From Acidimicrobiaceae bacterium (GTDB taxonomy: Bacteria; Actinomycetota; Acidimicrobiia; Acidimicrobiales; Ilumatobacteraceae), in NCBI GenBank assembly GCA_006515795.1, contig VFMC01000229.1:1-8248 (forward strand): DNA of 8,248 nucleotides, written 5' to 3'. Below the pieces are notes generated by a model. It did not search any database, was not told the DNA's origin, and was given only the letters and a program-made list of their open reading frames with translations. Made by a program: the position numbers and the translations under genes. Every line of letters starts with the position of its first letter. The stretch's first letter is position 1. Below, in pieces: positions 1-6,476 of the stretch.

Positions 1-616
1 GATGCTGCTCGGGCTGGTCGCCGAGGCCGGGTGCGAGGCGGTCGATCTCGGAATCGTCGGCGACGACGAGGATGCGCTCGAGGTCACGCTGCGCCGCGCC
101 GCCGGCGAGTGTGATGCCATCGTCACCAGTGGCGGGGTGAGCATGGGCGACTACGACGTGGTCAAGGCCGTGCTCTCGCGCATCGCTGACATGCGATGGA
201 TGCAGATCGCGATCAAGCCGGCGAAACCGTTCGCGTTCGGTGTGCTCGACGACGGAACGGGTCGCGGAGTGCCTGTGTTCGGATTGCCCGGCAACCCGGT
301 CAGCTCACTCGTCAGCTTCGAGCTCTTCGCCCGGCCGGCCTTGCTGACCATGCTCGGCCGCCGCGCCATCGACCGGCCGCGCTTGCCCGCTATCGCCGAC
401 GAGCCACTCACCCGGCATCGCGACGGCAAGACCCACTACGCCCGCGTTCATGGCTCCTTCGCAGCCGACGGGCGCTACCACGTGCGCTCGGTGCGTGGCC
501 AGGGCAGCCACCAACTCGCTGCCACCGCCACCGCCACCGGTTTGGCGATCCTGACCGATGGCGATGGCGTGCCGGCTGGCGACTCGGTCGACGTCATCGT
601 GCTGTCGCTAGGCTGA
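1..616 (+). CDS. moeA: Molybdopterin molybdenumtransferase MoeA, C-terminal part (5' end outside window)
   Basis: MoeA inserts molybdate into adenylylated molybdopterin, the last step of Moco synthesis, in the cytoplasm. The frame is open from base 2 to the TGA at 614-616, and the true start lies upstream. Visible are the MoCF-fold signature SGGVSMGDYD (bases 128-157), the segment IKPAKPFAFG near base 212, and GLPGNPVSS (281-307). These are followed by a C-terminal beta domain (about 370-613), the MoeA domain IV. Most MoeA proteins read KPGKP where this one reads KPAKP, a mild substitution. Only about 204 residues of a family that is usually near 400 are present. The moaA start follows 5 bases after the stop, so the two are probably cotranscribed. 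In some actinobacteria MoeA paralogues (GLP) act in cell division instead of Moco synthesis. The fragment looks like ordinary MoeA, but the missing N-terminal half prevents a firm decision. Confidence 0.93.
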   Translation, partial: MLLGLVAEAGCEAVDLGIVGDDEDALEVTLRRAAGECDAIVTSGGVSMGDYDVVKAVLSRIADMRWMQIAIKPAKPFAFGVLDDGTGRGVPVFGLPGNPVSSLVSFELFARPALLTMLGRRAIDRPRLPAIADEPLTRHRDGKTHYARVHGSFAADGRYHVRSVRGQGSHQLAATATATGLAILTDGDGVPAGDSVDVIVLSLG

Positions 617-621
617 CGGCC

Positions 622-1641
622 ATGGATCTCGTCGATCCGTTCGGACGCACAATTCGTGACCTGCGCATCTCGGTCACCGATCGATGCAACTTCCGCTGCA
701 CCTACTGCATGCCCGAGGAGGGCATGAAGTGGCTGCCCCGCTCCGACGTGCTGTCGTTCGAGGAGATCGAACGGCTCGCCGGGATCTTCGTCGAGCGGTT
801 CGATGTCGACGGGTTGCGGCTCACCGGTGGCGAGCCCACTGTGCGCGCTCACCTACCGGTGCTGGTCGCCAAGCTCGCCGCGCTGCGGCTCCCGGCCTCG
901 TCACCGTCTCCCAATGCGGGTCGTGCTCCCGACATCGCGCTCACCACCAACGGGGCCACCTTCCGCCTGCTCGCCCACGAGCTCCGCGACGCCGGCCTCC
1001 ATCGGGTCAACATCAGCCTCGACACGCTTCGTGGCGAACGCTTCCTCGAGATGACCCGGCGCGACGAGCTGCCGCGGGTGCTCGACGGCATCGAAGCCGC
1101 CAGGGAGGCAGGGTTCGCGCAGGTGAAGATCAACGCGGTGATCGAACGTGGCGTCAACGACGACGAGATCGTCGACCTGGCCCGGTTCGGTCGTGACAAT
1201 CACGTCGAGGTGCGGTTCATCGAGTTCATGCCGCTCGACGCGAGCGGCCACTGGATGAACGACAAGGTCGTCGGCCAAGACGAGATCGTCGCCGCGATCG
1301 CCGCCGAGTTCCCCGTCGAGCAGATCGCCGCCCGCGGTGCCGCACCGGCAGACAGGTGGCGGTACCTCGACGGCACCGGCACGGTGGGTGTCATCCCCAG
1401 CGTCACCAAGCCGTTCTGCGCGGATTGCGATCGGGTCAGGCTCACGGCCGATGGGCAGTTGCGCACCTGCCTGTTCGCGACCACCGAGTTCGATCTGCTG
1501 GCGCTCATGCGCGGGGGTGCATCTGACGATGAACTCTCCATGGAGATCCAACGCGCCGTCGGCACCAAGTGGGCCGGCCATCAGATCAACCAGGTGAACT
1601 TCATTCGCCCCAACCGGTCGATGAGCCAGATCGGTGGCTGA
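622..1641 (+). CDS. moaA: GTP 3',8-cyclase MoaA (radical SAM)
   Basis: MoaA converts GTP to 3',8-cyclo-7,8-dihydro-GTP, the first step of Moco synthesis. The 339-residue product has the radical-SAM cluster C22-x3-C26-x2-C29 in DRCNFRCTYCMP. It also has the SAM-contact motif GGEP (69-72), the LTTNG strand motif, and a second [4Fe-4S] site at C266, C269 and C283 (FCADC then LRTC). It ends in Gly-Gly, the functionally important MoaA terminus, so the gene is complete and very likely active. ATG 622 is preferred to the open frame upstream from 196 because MoaA homology begins here, 5 bases after the moeA stop. About ten extra residues rich in Pro and Ser (bases roughly 889-930) sit between a helix and the LTTNG strand, a spot usually occupied by a short loop. 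The stop overlaps the next start by 8 bases. Confidence 0.96.
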   Translation: MDLVDPFGRTIRDLRISVTDRCNFRCTYCMPEEGMKWLPRSDVLSFEEIERLAGIFVERFDVDGLRLTGGEPTVRAHLPVLVAKLAALRLPASSPSPNAGRAPDIALTTNGATFRLLAHELRDAGLHRVNISLDTLRGERFLEMTRRDELPRVLDGIEAAREAGFAQVKINAVIERGVNDDEIVDLARFGRDNHVEVRFIEFMPLDASGHWMNDKVVGQDEIVAAIAAEFPVEQIAARGAAPADRWRYLDGTGTVGVIPSVTKPFCADCDRVRLTADGQLRTCLFATTEFDLLALMRGGASDDELSMEIQRAVGTKWAGHQINQVNFIRPNRSMSQIGG

Positions 1642-2638
1642 GCTCCGCCGGTTCGGCGGAGGACTCATCATCACCACGGCAGCGATGTCGGTGGCACTGG
1701 CGCTGGCGGCGTCGGCGGCGCCACCGATCACCGCGGTCATCGCGCCGGCCTCGGCGCTGCAACCGGCGGATCGGCTCACGCCGCCCGGACCGTCGCTCGG
1801 TGGATGCCCCGTGTTCCCGAGCTCGAACGCGTGGAACACCGACGTCAGCGGATACCCGCTGCACCCTCGTTCGGCGCAGATCATCGCCACGATCCAGTCG
1901 GTCGGCGGCGACGACCTGCACCCCGATTTCGGCTCCAACCCCGCCTATGGCATCCCCTACGTCGTCGTATCCGAAGCACAGCCCGTGGTTCCGATCACGT
2001 ACACGGCCTACGGCGACGAGAGCGATCCGGGCCCGTTCCCGGTTCCGCTGAACGCTCCTGTTGAGGGGGGCGGCGGATCGACCGGTGATCGACACGTGCT
2101 CGTCATGCGGCAAGGAACGTGCGAGTTGTTCGAGCTCTACGTCGCCCGCCGAACCGGTGCCGGGTGGTCGGCCGACTCCGGTGCCCGATGGGACCTCACC
2201 ACCGGTGCGCTCCGGCCGATCGGGTGGACGAGTGCCGATGCCGCCGGCCTGCCGATCCTGCCAGGCCTTGTTCGCTACGACGAGGTGGCGAGCGGGGTCG
2301 TTCGGCACGCCATTCGAGTGACGTTCGCCCAGACCCAGCGCGGGTTCATCCTGCCGGCCACCCACTTCGCGTCGTCGCGGACGAACCCCGATCTGCCGCC
2401 GATGGGCATGCGCCTGCGCCTCAGTGCGACGTTCGACGTGAACCAGCTCACCGGCCAGGCGCGCGTCATCGCCTCGGCGATGCAGACCTACGGGTTGATC
2501 GTCGCCGACAACGGCAGCAACTGGTTCTTCCAGGGGGCACCTGATCCGGCTTGGGACGACGACGACCTCAGCCAGTTGAAAGCCATCCCGGGAACGGCGT
2601 TCGAGGTTGTCGACACCGGCCCGGTGCGCACGGATTGA
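1634..2638 (+). CDS. Exported conserved protein of unknown function
   Basis: This 334-residue product has a signal peptide: RR at 5-6, a hydrophobic stretch at about 11-37, and a likely cleavage near ASA (39-41). The mature part begins with CPVFPSSNAWNTDVS (58-72), then LHPDFG (95-100), YGIPYVVV (105-112), GDESDPGPFP (127-136) and GDRHVLV (151-157). These are followed by GWTSADAAGLPILPGLVRYDE (197-217) and ADNGSNWFFQGAPDPAWDDD (291-310). I recognise this motif string from a widespread, uncharacterised family of secreted bacterial proteins; the function is not known to me. The Asp/Trp/His-rich conserved blocks would suit an extracellular enzyme or carbohydrate-binding fold, which is speculation. 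Only two Cys (58, 163) are present, so one disulfide is possible. The GTG start at 1634 keeps the basic n-region and overlaps moaA by 8 bases, suggesting translational coupling. It looks functionally out of place among Moco genes. Confidence 0.9.
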   Translation: MAELRRFGGGLIITTAAMSVALALAASAAPPITAVIAPASALQPADRLTPPGPSLGGCPVFPSSNAWNTDVSGYPLHPRSAQIIATIQSVGGDDLHPDFGSNPAYGIPYVVVSEAQPVVPITYTAYGDESDPGPFPVPLNAPVEGGGGSTGDRHVLVMRQGTCELFELYVARRTGAGWSADSGARWDLTTGALRPIGWTSADAAGLPILPGLVRYDEVASGVVRHAIRVTFAQTQRGFILPATHFASSRTNPDLPPMGMRLRLSATFDVNQLTGQARVIASAMQTYGLIVADNGSNWFFQGAPDPAWDDDDLSQLKAIPGTAFEVVDTGPVRTD

Positions 2639-2698
2639 CGGGACCGATCGGCAGCGTGCGCGGGCCGGGTCGGGATGTTCACTACGATTGGATGACAG

Positions 2699-3223
2699 AT
2701 GAGTGATCTCTCCTTCACCCACCTCGACCCGATGGGCCGCGCCCGAATGGTCGACGTGACCCCCAAAGAACCCACGCATCGCCGAGCCGTGGCGAGGTGC
2801 AAGGTGTTCATGCGCCCCGAGACCACGACAGCCGTCGCCAACCGCGAGGTGAAGAAGGGCGATGTGCTGGCCGTGGCCAGGGTGGCCGGCATCCAGGCCG
2901 CCAAGCGCACCAGCGACCTGATCCCGCTGTGCCATCCGCTGCTGGTGGGTGCGATCAGCATCAACTTCGAGATCGGCGACGACTTCATCGCCGTCGAAGC
3001 CAACGTCGACACCGTCGACCGCACCGGCGTGGAGATGGAAGCGCTGCATGCGTGCGCTACCGCGGCGCTCACGATCTACGACATGTGCAAGTCGGCCGAC
3101 CGGGCGATGGTGATCGGCGACCTCGCGTTGTGGGAGAAGACCGGCGGTCGCTCCGGTACGTACCGGCGTGACACCAACTCCTCCGATGTTTCGCTTACTG
3201 TTACGAACGTAGTAGAATTGTAA
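2699..3223 (+). CDS. moaC: Cyclic pyranopterin monophosphate synthase MoaC
   Basis: MoaC rearranges the MoaA product to cyclic pyranopterin monophosphate in the cytoplasm. The 174-residue product aligns closely with E. coli MoaC as I recall it: K53 in KKGDV (E. coli K51), C78-H79 in PLCHPL, E112 and E114 in GVEMEAL, and D128 and K131 in YDMCK. The GGRSGTY motif is also present. All recognised active-site residues are present, so it should be active. It is somewhat longer than the E. coli protein. The extra tail (about residues 157-174) is Ser/Thr/Val-rich, and its DNA is less G+C-rich than the rest. Start ATG 2699 is preceded by a weak GGATGA at 2690-2695 and by TACGAT at 2683-2688, which could serve as a -10 for a near-leaderless transcript. 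A gap of 60 bases separates it from the preceding gene, so it may have its own promoter. Confidence 0.96.
   Translation: MSDLSFTHLDPMGRARMVDVTPKEPTHRRAVARCKVFMRPETTTAVANREVKKGDVLAVARVAGIQAAKRTSDLIPLCHPLLVGAISINFEIGDDFIAVEANVDTVDRTGVEMEALHACATAALTIYDMCKSADRAMVIGDLALWEKTGGRSGTYRRDTNSSDVSLTVTNVVEL
3190..3218 (+). promoter_or_regulatory. Weak promoter candidate and imperfect palindrome in the moaC 3' end
   Basis: The last codons of moaC are unusually A+T-rich. TTCGCT (3190-3195), a 17-base spacer and TAGAAT (3213-3218) form a weak sigma-A-like promoter that would serve the membrane-protein gene starting at 3327, with a leader of about 100 bases. An imperfect palindrome, CTGTTACG-AA-CGTAGTAG (3198-3215, 6 of 8 arm positions paired), lies inside the spacer and could be an operator. 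The evidence is composition and motif only. Confidence 0.27.
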
Positions 3224-3326
3224 TGAAAGGCGAGACGGGCCGTTCCCTGCTGTTCAGGGCGATGTCATCTTGCTCGAACCGAAACATGATCCACACCGCT
3301 TCACACCAACGCAGGGCACGGTAACC

Positions 3327-3911
3327 ATGGGCAAGATCGTCCTCCTTGCAGTAGCGGCCGCCTGGGCGGCCGTCCTTCTGCCGCCGCTACTGCGGTCACG
3401 ACTCGACAACCGACCGGGTTCGTCGGTCACCGACTTCCGCCGCCAGCTGTCCACGCTGCAGCGAGCGGTGCCCACCCGGTCGATGACCCCGATGCGCTCG
3501 ATGGCCCGTCCCCTCGCACAGTCGCCGTTGCCGCGCCCAGCCGCAGGTGGCCGTCCCGGCGTGGCCCGCGCTCACGGCGCGTCCATCCAGGGCGACCGCG
3601 AGTCGTACACCGGAGAGCTGCAGCGCCGTCACGATCGCGATCAGATGGTGCACGGTCAGCGCCACCAGCCGGCGCGGCGCGTGTCTCAGCGCGAGGTCGT
3701 GCGCCGGCGCCGCACCAACGTGCTGTTCGTCCTGGCACTGGCCAACGTGGTCTCGCTGTTCCTCGCCGGCACCACCAAGTCGTCGGCGATGGTCTACGCA
3801 TTCGCGTTGGCGTTCGTTTCGCTGTGCGGGTACTGCTACAAGCTGGCCCAGCTGCGCCAGTACGAGCAGGACCGCTTGTACAGCGACGCGAACTGGTTTC
3901 ACGCCGCCTGA
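3327..3911 (+). CDS. Small membrane protein, SepX/GLPR-like
   Basis: This 194-residue product has an N-terminal transmembrane helix (about 3-22, with WAAVLLPPLLR). It is followed by a conserved-looking SVTDFRRQLSTLQR segment (33-46), a long disordered Pro/Arg/Gln-rich linker (about 50-128), and two transmembrane helices (about 131-147 and 153-170). These helices are introduced by an RRRR cluster. A short C-terminal tail ends the protein. This layout, and the AxWAAxLxPxxLR start, resemble the actinobacterial SepX (Streptomyces) and GLPR (Corynebacterium) membrane proteins of cell division, which as I recall sit beside moeA-type genes in those genomes. The assignment is from remembered sequence style, so it is a proposal. 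ATG 3327 is chosen over an in-frame TTG at 3270 because the helix starts there and AGGG lies about 10 bases upstream. The gap after moaC (3224-3326) holds only a weak 5-bp hairpin (3245-3259). Confidence 0.85.
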   Translation: MGKIVLLAVAAAWAAVLLPPLLRSRLDNRPGSSVTDFRRQLSTLQRAVPTRSMTPMRSMARPLAQSPLPRPAAGGRPGVARAHGASIQGDRESYTGELQRRHDRDQMVHGQRHQPARRVSQREVVRRRRTNVLFVLALANVVSLFLAGTTKSSAMVYAFALAFVSLCGYCYKLAQLRQYEQDRLYSDANWFHAA

Positions 3912-3927
3912 GCAGCGCCGCTACACT
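3898..3927 (+). promoter_or_regulatory. Candidate promoter of the tRNA-Ala gene
   Basis: TTCACG (3898-3903), an 18-base spacer and TACACT (3922-3927) lie just upstream of the tRNA. The predicted transcription start would be about 7 bases before tRNA nucleotide 1, a normal short tRNA leader. The -35 overlaps the final codons of the membrane-protein gene. The tRNA could alternatively be processed from that gene's transcript. Confidence 0.4.
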
Positions 3928-3940
3928 CACCAGCTCCAAC

Positions 3941-4013
3941 GGGGGTGTAGCTCAGTTGGCAGAGCGCAACAATCGCACTGTTGAGGCCAGGGGTTCAATT
4001 CCCCTCACCTCCA
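3941..4013 (+). tRNA. tRNA-Ala, anticodon CGC
   Basis: A full cloverleaf can be drawn by eye. The acceptor is GGGGGTG with CACCTCC, including the G3-U70 wobble that identifies tRNA-Ala. The D stem is GCTC/GAGC with loop AGTTGGCA, and the anticodon stem is CAACA/TGTTG. The anticodon loop ATCGCAC (3972-3978) gives anticodon CGC (3974-3976), reading GCG codons. The T stem is AGGGG/CCCCT with TTCAATT, and the discriminator is A at 4013. The next bases are CCC, so the full CCA is not encoded and must be added enzymatically. The 3' strand of the acceptor stem overlaps the last codons of msrB on the opposite strand. No terminator with a T run is visible downstream. Confidence 0.95.
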
Positions 4014-4412
4014 CCCGAGGACGACCGGCACGAAGCCGAGTGCCACGCTGTTCATGCAGAAGCGCTGGCCTGTCGACGTGGGGCCGTCGTCGAACACGTG
4101 GCCGAGATGGGAACCACACCGCTGGCACCGGGCCTCGGTGCGGATCATGCCGTGACTCCGGTCGACGACCAGCTCGACGACATCGGCCACCTTTGCCTCG
4201 GAGAAGCTCGGCCATCCGCTTCCCGATTCGAACTTGGTGTTCGAGTCGAACAGTTCGGCTCCGCAGCCTGCACACGTGTAGGTGCCGTCGTCGTGCGCGT
4301 CGACGTACTGTCCGGCCCACGGCCGTTCGGTGGCCGCCTCGCGCAGCACCGAGTACTGCTCGGGCGAGAGCAGTTCACGCCACTCGGTCTCGGTTCGCTC
4401 GATCTTGCCCAT
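4005..4412 (-). CDS. msrB: Peptide-methionine (R)-S-oxide reductase MsrB
   Basis: MsrB repairs the R epimer of methionine sulfoxide in oxidised proteins. The 135-residue product has the whole family signature: zinc ligands C47/C50 (CAGC) and C96/C99 (CQRC), SGSGWPSF (63-70), GSHLGHVF (100-107), and the catalytic thiol C119 in RFCMNS. Length is normal for single-domain MsrB. The frame is open to 4466, but ATG 4412 is chosen because GAGGAGGAG (4416-4424) lies just upstream and family homology begins at about this point. A second ATG at 4448, directly after the Nudix stop, has no ribosome-binding site. The gene follows the Nudix gene by 37 bases and is probably cotranscribed with it. Its stop codon and two preceding codons (WR-stop, 4005-4013) are the complement of the tRNA-Ala 3' acceptor strand and discriminator base. 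Confidence 0.96.
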   Translation of the reverse strand: MGKIERTETEWRELLSPEQYSVLREAATERPWAGQYVDAHDDGTYTCAGCGAELFDSNTKFESGSGWPSFSEAKVADVVELVVDRSHGMIRTEARCQRCGSHLGHVFDDGPTSTGQRFCMNSVALGFVPVVLGWR

Positions 4413-4449
4413 CTGCTCCTCCTCGTTCCCGTCGTCGGTGCGAGTCATG

Positions 4450-4938
4450 CTACGTGGCGTCGGCATCTCCGGTTCCGGTGATGATCGCGATGAGGTGCGG
4501 CCAAGCCGCGGCGAAGCCGGGATGCAGCGACCGTCGCGGCACCTCCGAAACCGGCACCCAGTCGACGGCGTCGGTCTCGAAGTTCATCGAATCCCCGAAC
4601 CTGTGCGGAACCTCGACGACGACGGTGGTGTAGTTCCAATCATCGGCAGGCGCGAACACGTACTCCCCGAGCACGCGGTGCCCGTCGGGAGCCGGACCCA
4701 CCTCCTCCTCGGCCTCGCGGAGGGCGCCGGCGAAAGCTGTTTCACCCGCGTCGAGTGCACCCCCGGCGCACGACCAGGTGCCACCCTCGTGGGCGAAGCC
4801 GGATCGGAGCTGCAACATCACGAGCGGCCCGTCGCCGGACCGGTGCACGAAGACGACCCCTGCGGCGCCGAACACACCCCACCGCACGTGGCCGTCGCTG
4901 CACCTCACGAATCCGTCCCCGCTCCACCTGGTCGACAT
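4450..4938 (-). CDS. Nudix hydrolase
   Basis: Nudix enzymes hydrolyse nucleoside diphosphates linked to another group, often damaged nucleotides or nucleotide sugars. The 162-residue product contains a Nudix box at G60-P82 that fits GX5EX7REUXEEXGU: G, then ALDAG, E, TAFAGAL, then REAEEEVGP. GTWSCAGG just before it is typical of the loop leading into the box. The substrate cannot be read from the sequence. ATG 4938 is chosen from an open frame reaching 5040 because AAGGTGG lies 5 bases upstream. The extension would also overlap the divergent dehydrogenase start. It is the first gene of a unit with msrB, so a housecleaning role in oxidative stress (for example on oxidised nucleotides) is a reasonable inference but is not shown. 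Confidence 0.93.
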   Translation of the reverse strand: MSTRWSGDGFVRCSDGHVRWGVFGAAGVVFVHRSGDGPLVMLQLRSGFAHEGGTWSCAGGALDAGETAFAGALREAEEEVGPAPDGHRVLGEYVFAPADDWNYTTVVVEVPHRFGDSMNFETDAVDWVPVSEVPRRSLHPGFAAAWPHLIAIITGTGDADAT

Positions 4939-4948
4939 CGCCGCCACC

Positions 4949-4978
4949 TTGGCACATCTGGCGTGAGGTGGGTACGGT
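4949..4978 (+). promoter_or_regulatory. Candidate promoter of the 5012 acyl-CoA dehydrogenase
   Basis: TTGGCA (4949-4954), an 18-base spacer and TACGGT (4973-4978) form a reasonable sigma-A-type promoter ending 33 bases before the GTG start at 5012. The -35 lies over the ribosome-binding site of the divergent Nudix gene, so the two units share a compact control region. No convincing promoter for the Nudix-msrB unit could be picked out on the other strand. Confidence 0.4.
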
Positions 4979-5011
4979 GCGACGAGTTCTCCGACGACCG
5001 AAAGCACATCT

Positions 5012-6286
5012 GTGGACTTCGAACTCCCGAACGAGCTCACCGACTACCTCGTCGTGCTCGACGAGTTCATCGAGCGCGAGATCAAGCCGCTGGAGGAGCA
5101 GGACGACAACATCCGCTTCTTCGACCACCGCCGCGAGGATGCGCGCACCGACTGGGACCGAGGCGGCCTGCCGAACGAGGGCTGGGAGCAACTGCTGCGC
5201 ACGGCCCGCGACCTGGCCGATGCCGCCGGTCACTACCGCTATCCGTTCCCCAAGGAGCATGGCGGCCAGGAGGGCACCAATCTGGGCATGGCGGTGATCC
5301 GCGAGCACTTCGCCCGCAAGGGGCTCGGTCTGCACAACGACCTCCAGAACGAGCACTCGATCGTCGGCAACAACGTGGGTCTGATGCTGATGATCCACTA
5401 CGGCACCGACGAACAGAAGGCCGACTGGATCCACGACCTGGCAGAGGGGCGACGCGGTTTCGCCTTCGGCATCACCGAACCCGACCACGGCAGCGACGCC
5501 ACCCACATGGAGACCACCGCGGTGCGCGACGGTGACGAGTGGGTGATCAACGGCGAGAAGACCTGGAACACCGGAATCCACAGGGCCCAGTACGACATGA
5601 TCATGGCCCGCACCAGCGGCAAGGCCGGCGACGGCAGCGGCATCACCGCCTTCCTCGTCCCGACCGCGAGTCCCGGGTTCGAGGTGCTGGAGTTCCTGTG
5701 GACCTTCAACATGCCGACCGATCACGCTCACATCCGCCTCACCGACGTTCGCGTTCCGAACAGCTCGATCTTCGGTGGCGAGGGTGCCGGCCTACAGGTG
5801 GTGCAGCACTTCTTCAACGAGAACCGGATCCGCCAGGCGGCGTCGAGCCTGGGGGCCGCGCAGTACTGCATCGACCAGTCGATCGAGTACGCGAAGCAAC
5901 GTAAGCCGTTCGGCAAGGCGCTCGCCGCCAACCAGGCCATCCAGTTCCCGCTCGTCGAGCTGCAGACGCAGTGCGAGATGTTGCGCGCGTTCATCCACAA
6001 GACGGCCTGGTCGATGGACATGTACGGGGCGTTCTCGCAGAGCGACAAGGTGTCGATGTGCAACTACTGGTCGAACCGGCTGTGCTGCGAAGCCGCGGAC
6101 CGGGCAATGCAGGTGCACGGCGGCCTCGGCTACTCGCGGCACAAGCCGTTCGAGCACATCTACCGCCACCATCGGCGCTACCGCATCACCGAGGGGGCCG
6201 AGGAGATCCAGATGCGCCGCGTTGCCGGATACATGTTCGGGTTCATGAACCAAAGGGCGCCGAAGGGCGTCAGCGAGGAGCCGTAG
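5012..6286 (+). CDS. Acyl-CoA dehydrogenase family protein
   Basis: This family oxidises acyl-CoA thioesters at the alpha-beta bond with FAD, feeding electrons to electron-transfer flavoprotein. The 424-residue product has an N-terminal helical domain. The middle beta domain carries the flavin-binding motif FAFGITEPDHGSD (150-162) and the strand VINGEKTWNTG (178-188). The C-terminal helical domain contains KQRKPFGKALAANQAIQFPL (295-314), QVHGGLGYSRHKPFE (367-381) and RITEGAEEIQ (391-400), in which E394 is at the position of the catalytic glutamate of medium-chain-type enzymes. It is complete and of normal length. GTG 5012 is used as start, with a weak GAAAG upstream. The exact substrate cannot be given; the sequence type is common in actinobacteria with many lipid- or steroid-degrading paralogues. 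Confidence 0.94.
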   Translation: MDFELPNELTDYLVVLDEFIEREIKPLEEQDDNIRFFDHRREDARTDWDRGGLPNEGWEQLLRTARDLADAAGHYRYPFPKEHGGQEGTNLGMAVIREHFARKGLGLHNDLQNEHSIVGNNVGLMLMIHYGTDEQKADWIHDLAEGRRGFAFGITEPDHGSDATHMETTAVRDGDEWVINGEKTWNTGIHRAQYDMIMARTSGKAGDGSGITAFLVPTASPGFEVLEFLWTFNMPTDHAHIRLTDVRVPNSSIFGGEGAGLQVVQHFFNENRIRQAASSLGAAQYCIDQSIEYAKQRKPFGKALAANQAIQFPLVELQTQCEMLRAFIHKTAWSMDMYGAFSQSDKVSMCNYWSNRLCCEAADRAMQVHGGLGYSRHKPFEHIYRHHRRYRITEGAEEIQMRRVAGYMFGFMNQRAPKGVSEEP

Positions 6287-6475
6287 GGCCTGCCCGTCAG
6301 CGCACCCACCTCGCCGAGCCCGTTCCTCGCCGGCGTCGAGCCGATCGTCGAGACCGACGCCGAGGGCAGCGCCGCGATCACCGCGGCGCTGCCACCCGCC
6401 CCGGCCTACCTCACCGGCGCCACGTCCTTGCTGTGCGACGAGCTGCGTCCCAATCCGCTGCCGAGGACATCCCCC
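6287..6475 (+). pseudogene. Remnant of a flavin monooxygenase N-terminus (4-hydroxyacetophenone monooxygenase type)
   Basis: Directly after the dehydrogenase stop, the same frame stays open from 6287 to 6595 with no usable ATG or GTG start in its first two-thirds. Its translation includes ALPPAPAYLTGATSLLCDEL (about 6389-6448) followed by RPNPL. This resembles the LTGDLSLLR-ELRP segment found near the N-terminus of FAD-dependent Baeyer-Villiger monooxygenases of the HapE type. The usual D and R of that motif read A and C here, as expected for a decaying fragment. None of the FAD or NADPH Rossmann motifs follow; the frame runs into the G tract and the A+T-richer insert. I read it as the 5' stump of a gene cut by the insertion or deletion event at about 6476. 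A short real gene using a non-standard start is less likely. Confidence 0.55.
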
Positions 6476-6476
6476 C

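Noticed and set aside
196..621. Upstream extension of the moaA frame
   Set aside because: MoaA similarity begins at the ATG at 622, and the extension lies wholly inside moeA in another frame with a low-complexity translation.
901..1938. 345-codon open frame on the - strand opposite moaA
   Set aside because: MoaA has all its cluster cysteines and the GG terminus on the + strand. The opposite frame is a compositional shadow.
2692..2706. Four-codon frame ATG ACA GAT GAG TGA overlapping the moaC start
   Set aside because: It is too short, has no separate ribosome-binding site and is probably chance.
1601..3049. 482-codon open frame on the - strand opposite the secreted protein and moaC
   Set aside because: It is antisense to two well-supported genes and its translation is rich in Arg, His, Gly and Asp without any motif. 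In G+C-rich DNA such mirror frames are expected.
3245..3259. CCCTG-CTGTT-CAGGG hairpin after moaC as a terminator or riboswitch
   Set aside because: The stem is only 5 bp with no T run. No Moco riboswitch architecture could be traced in the 103-base gap.
4282..5535. 417-codon + strand frame across msrB, Nudix and the dehydrogenase start
   Set aside because: It crosses three genes with clear catalytic motifs in other frames and shows low-complexity Arg/Pro/His translation.
4742..5731. 329-codon - strand frame opposite the first acyl-CoA dehydrogenase
   Set aside because: The dehydrogenase has complete family motifs on the + strand; this is a shadow frame.
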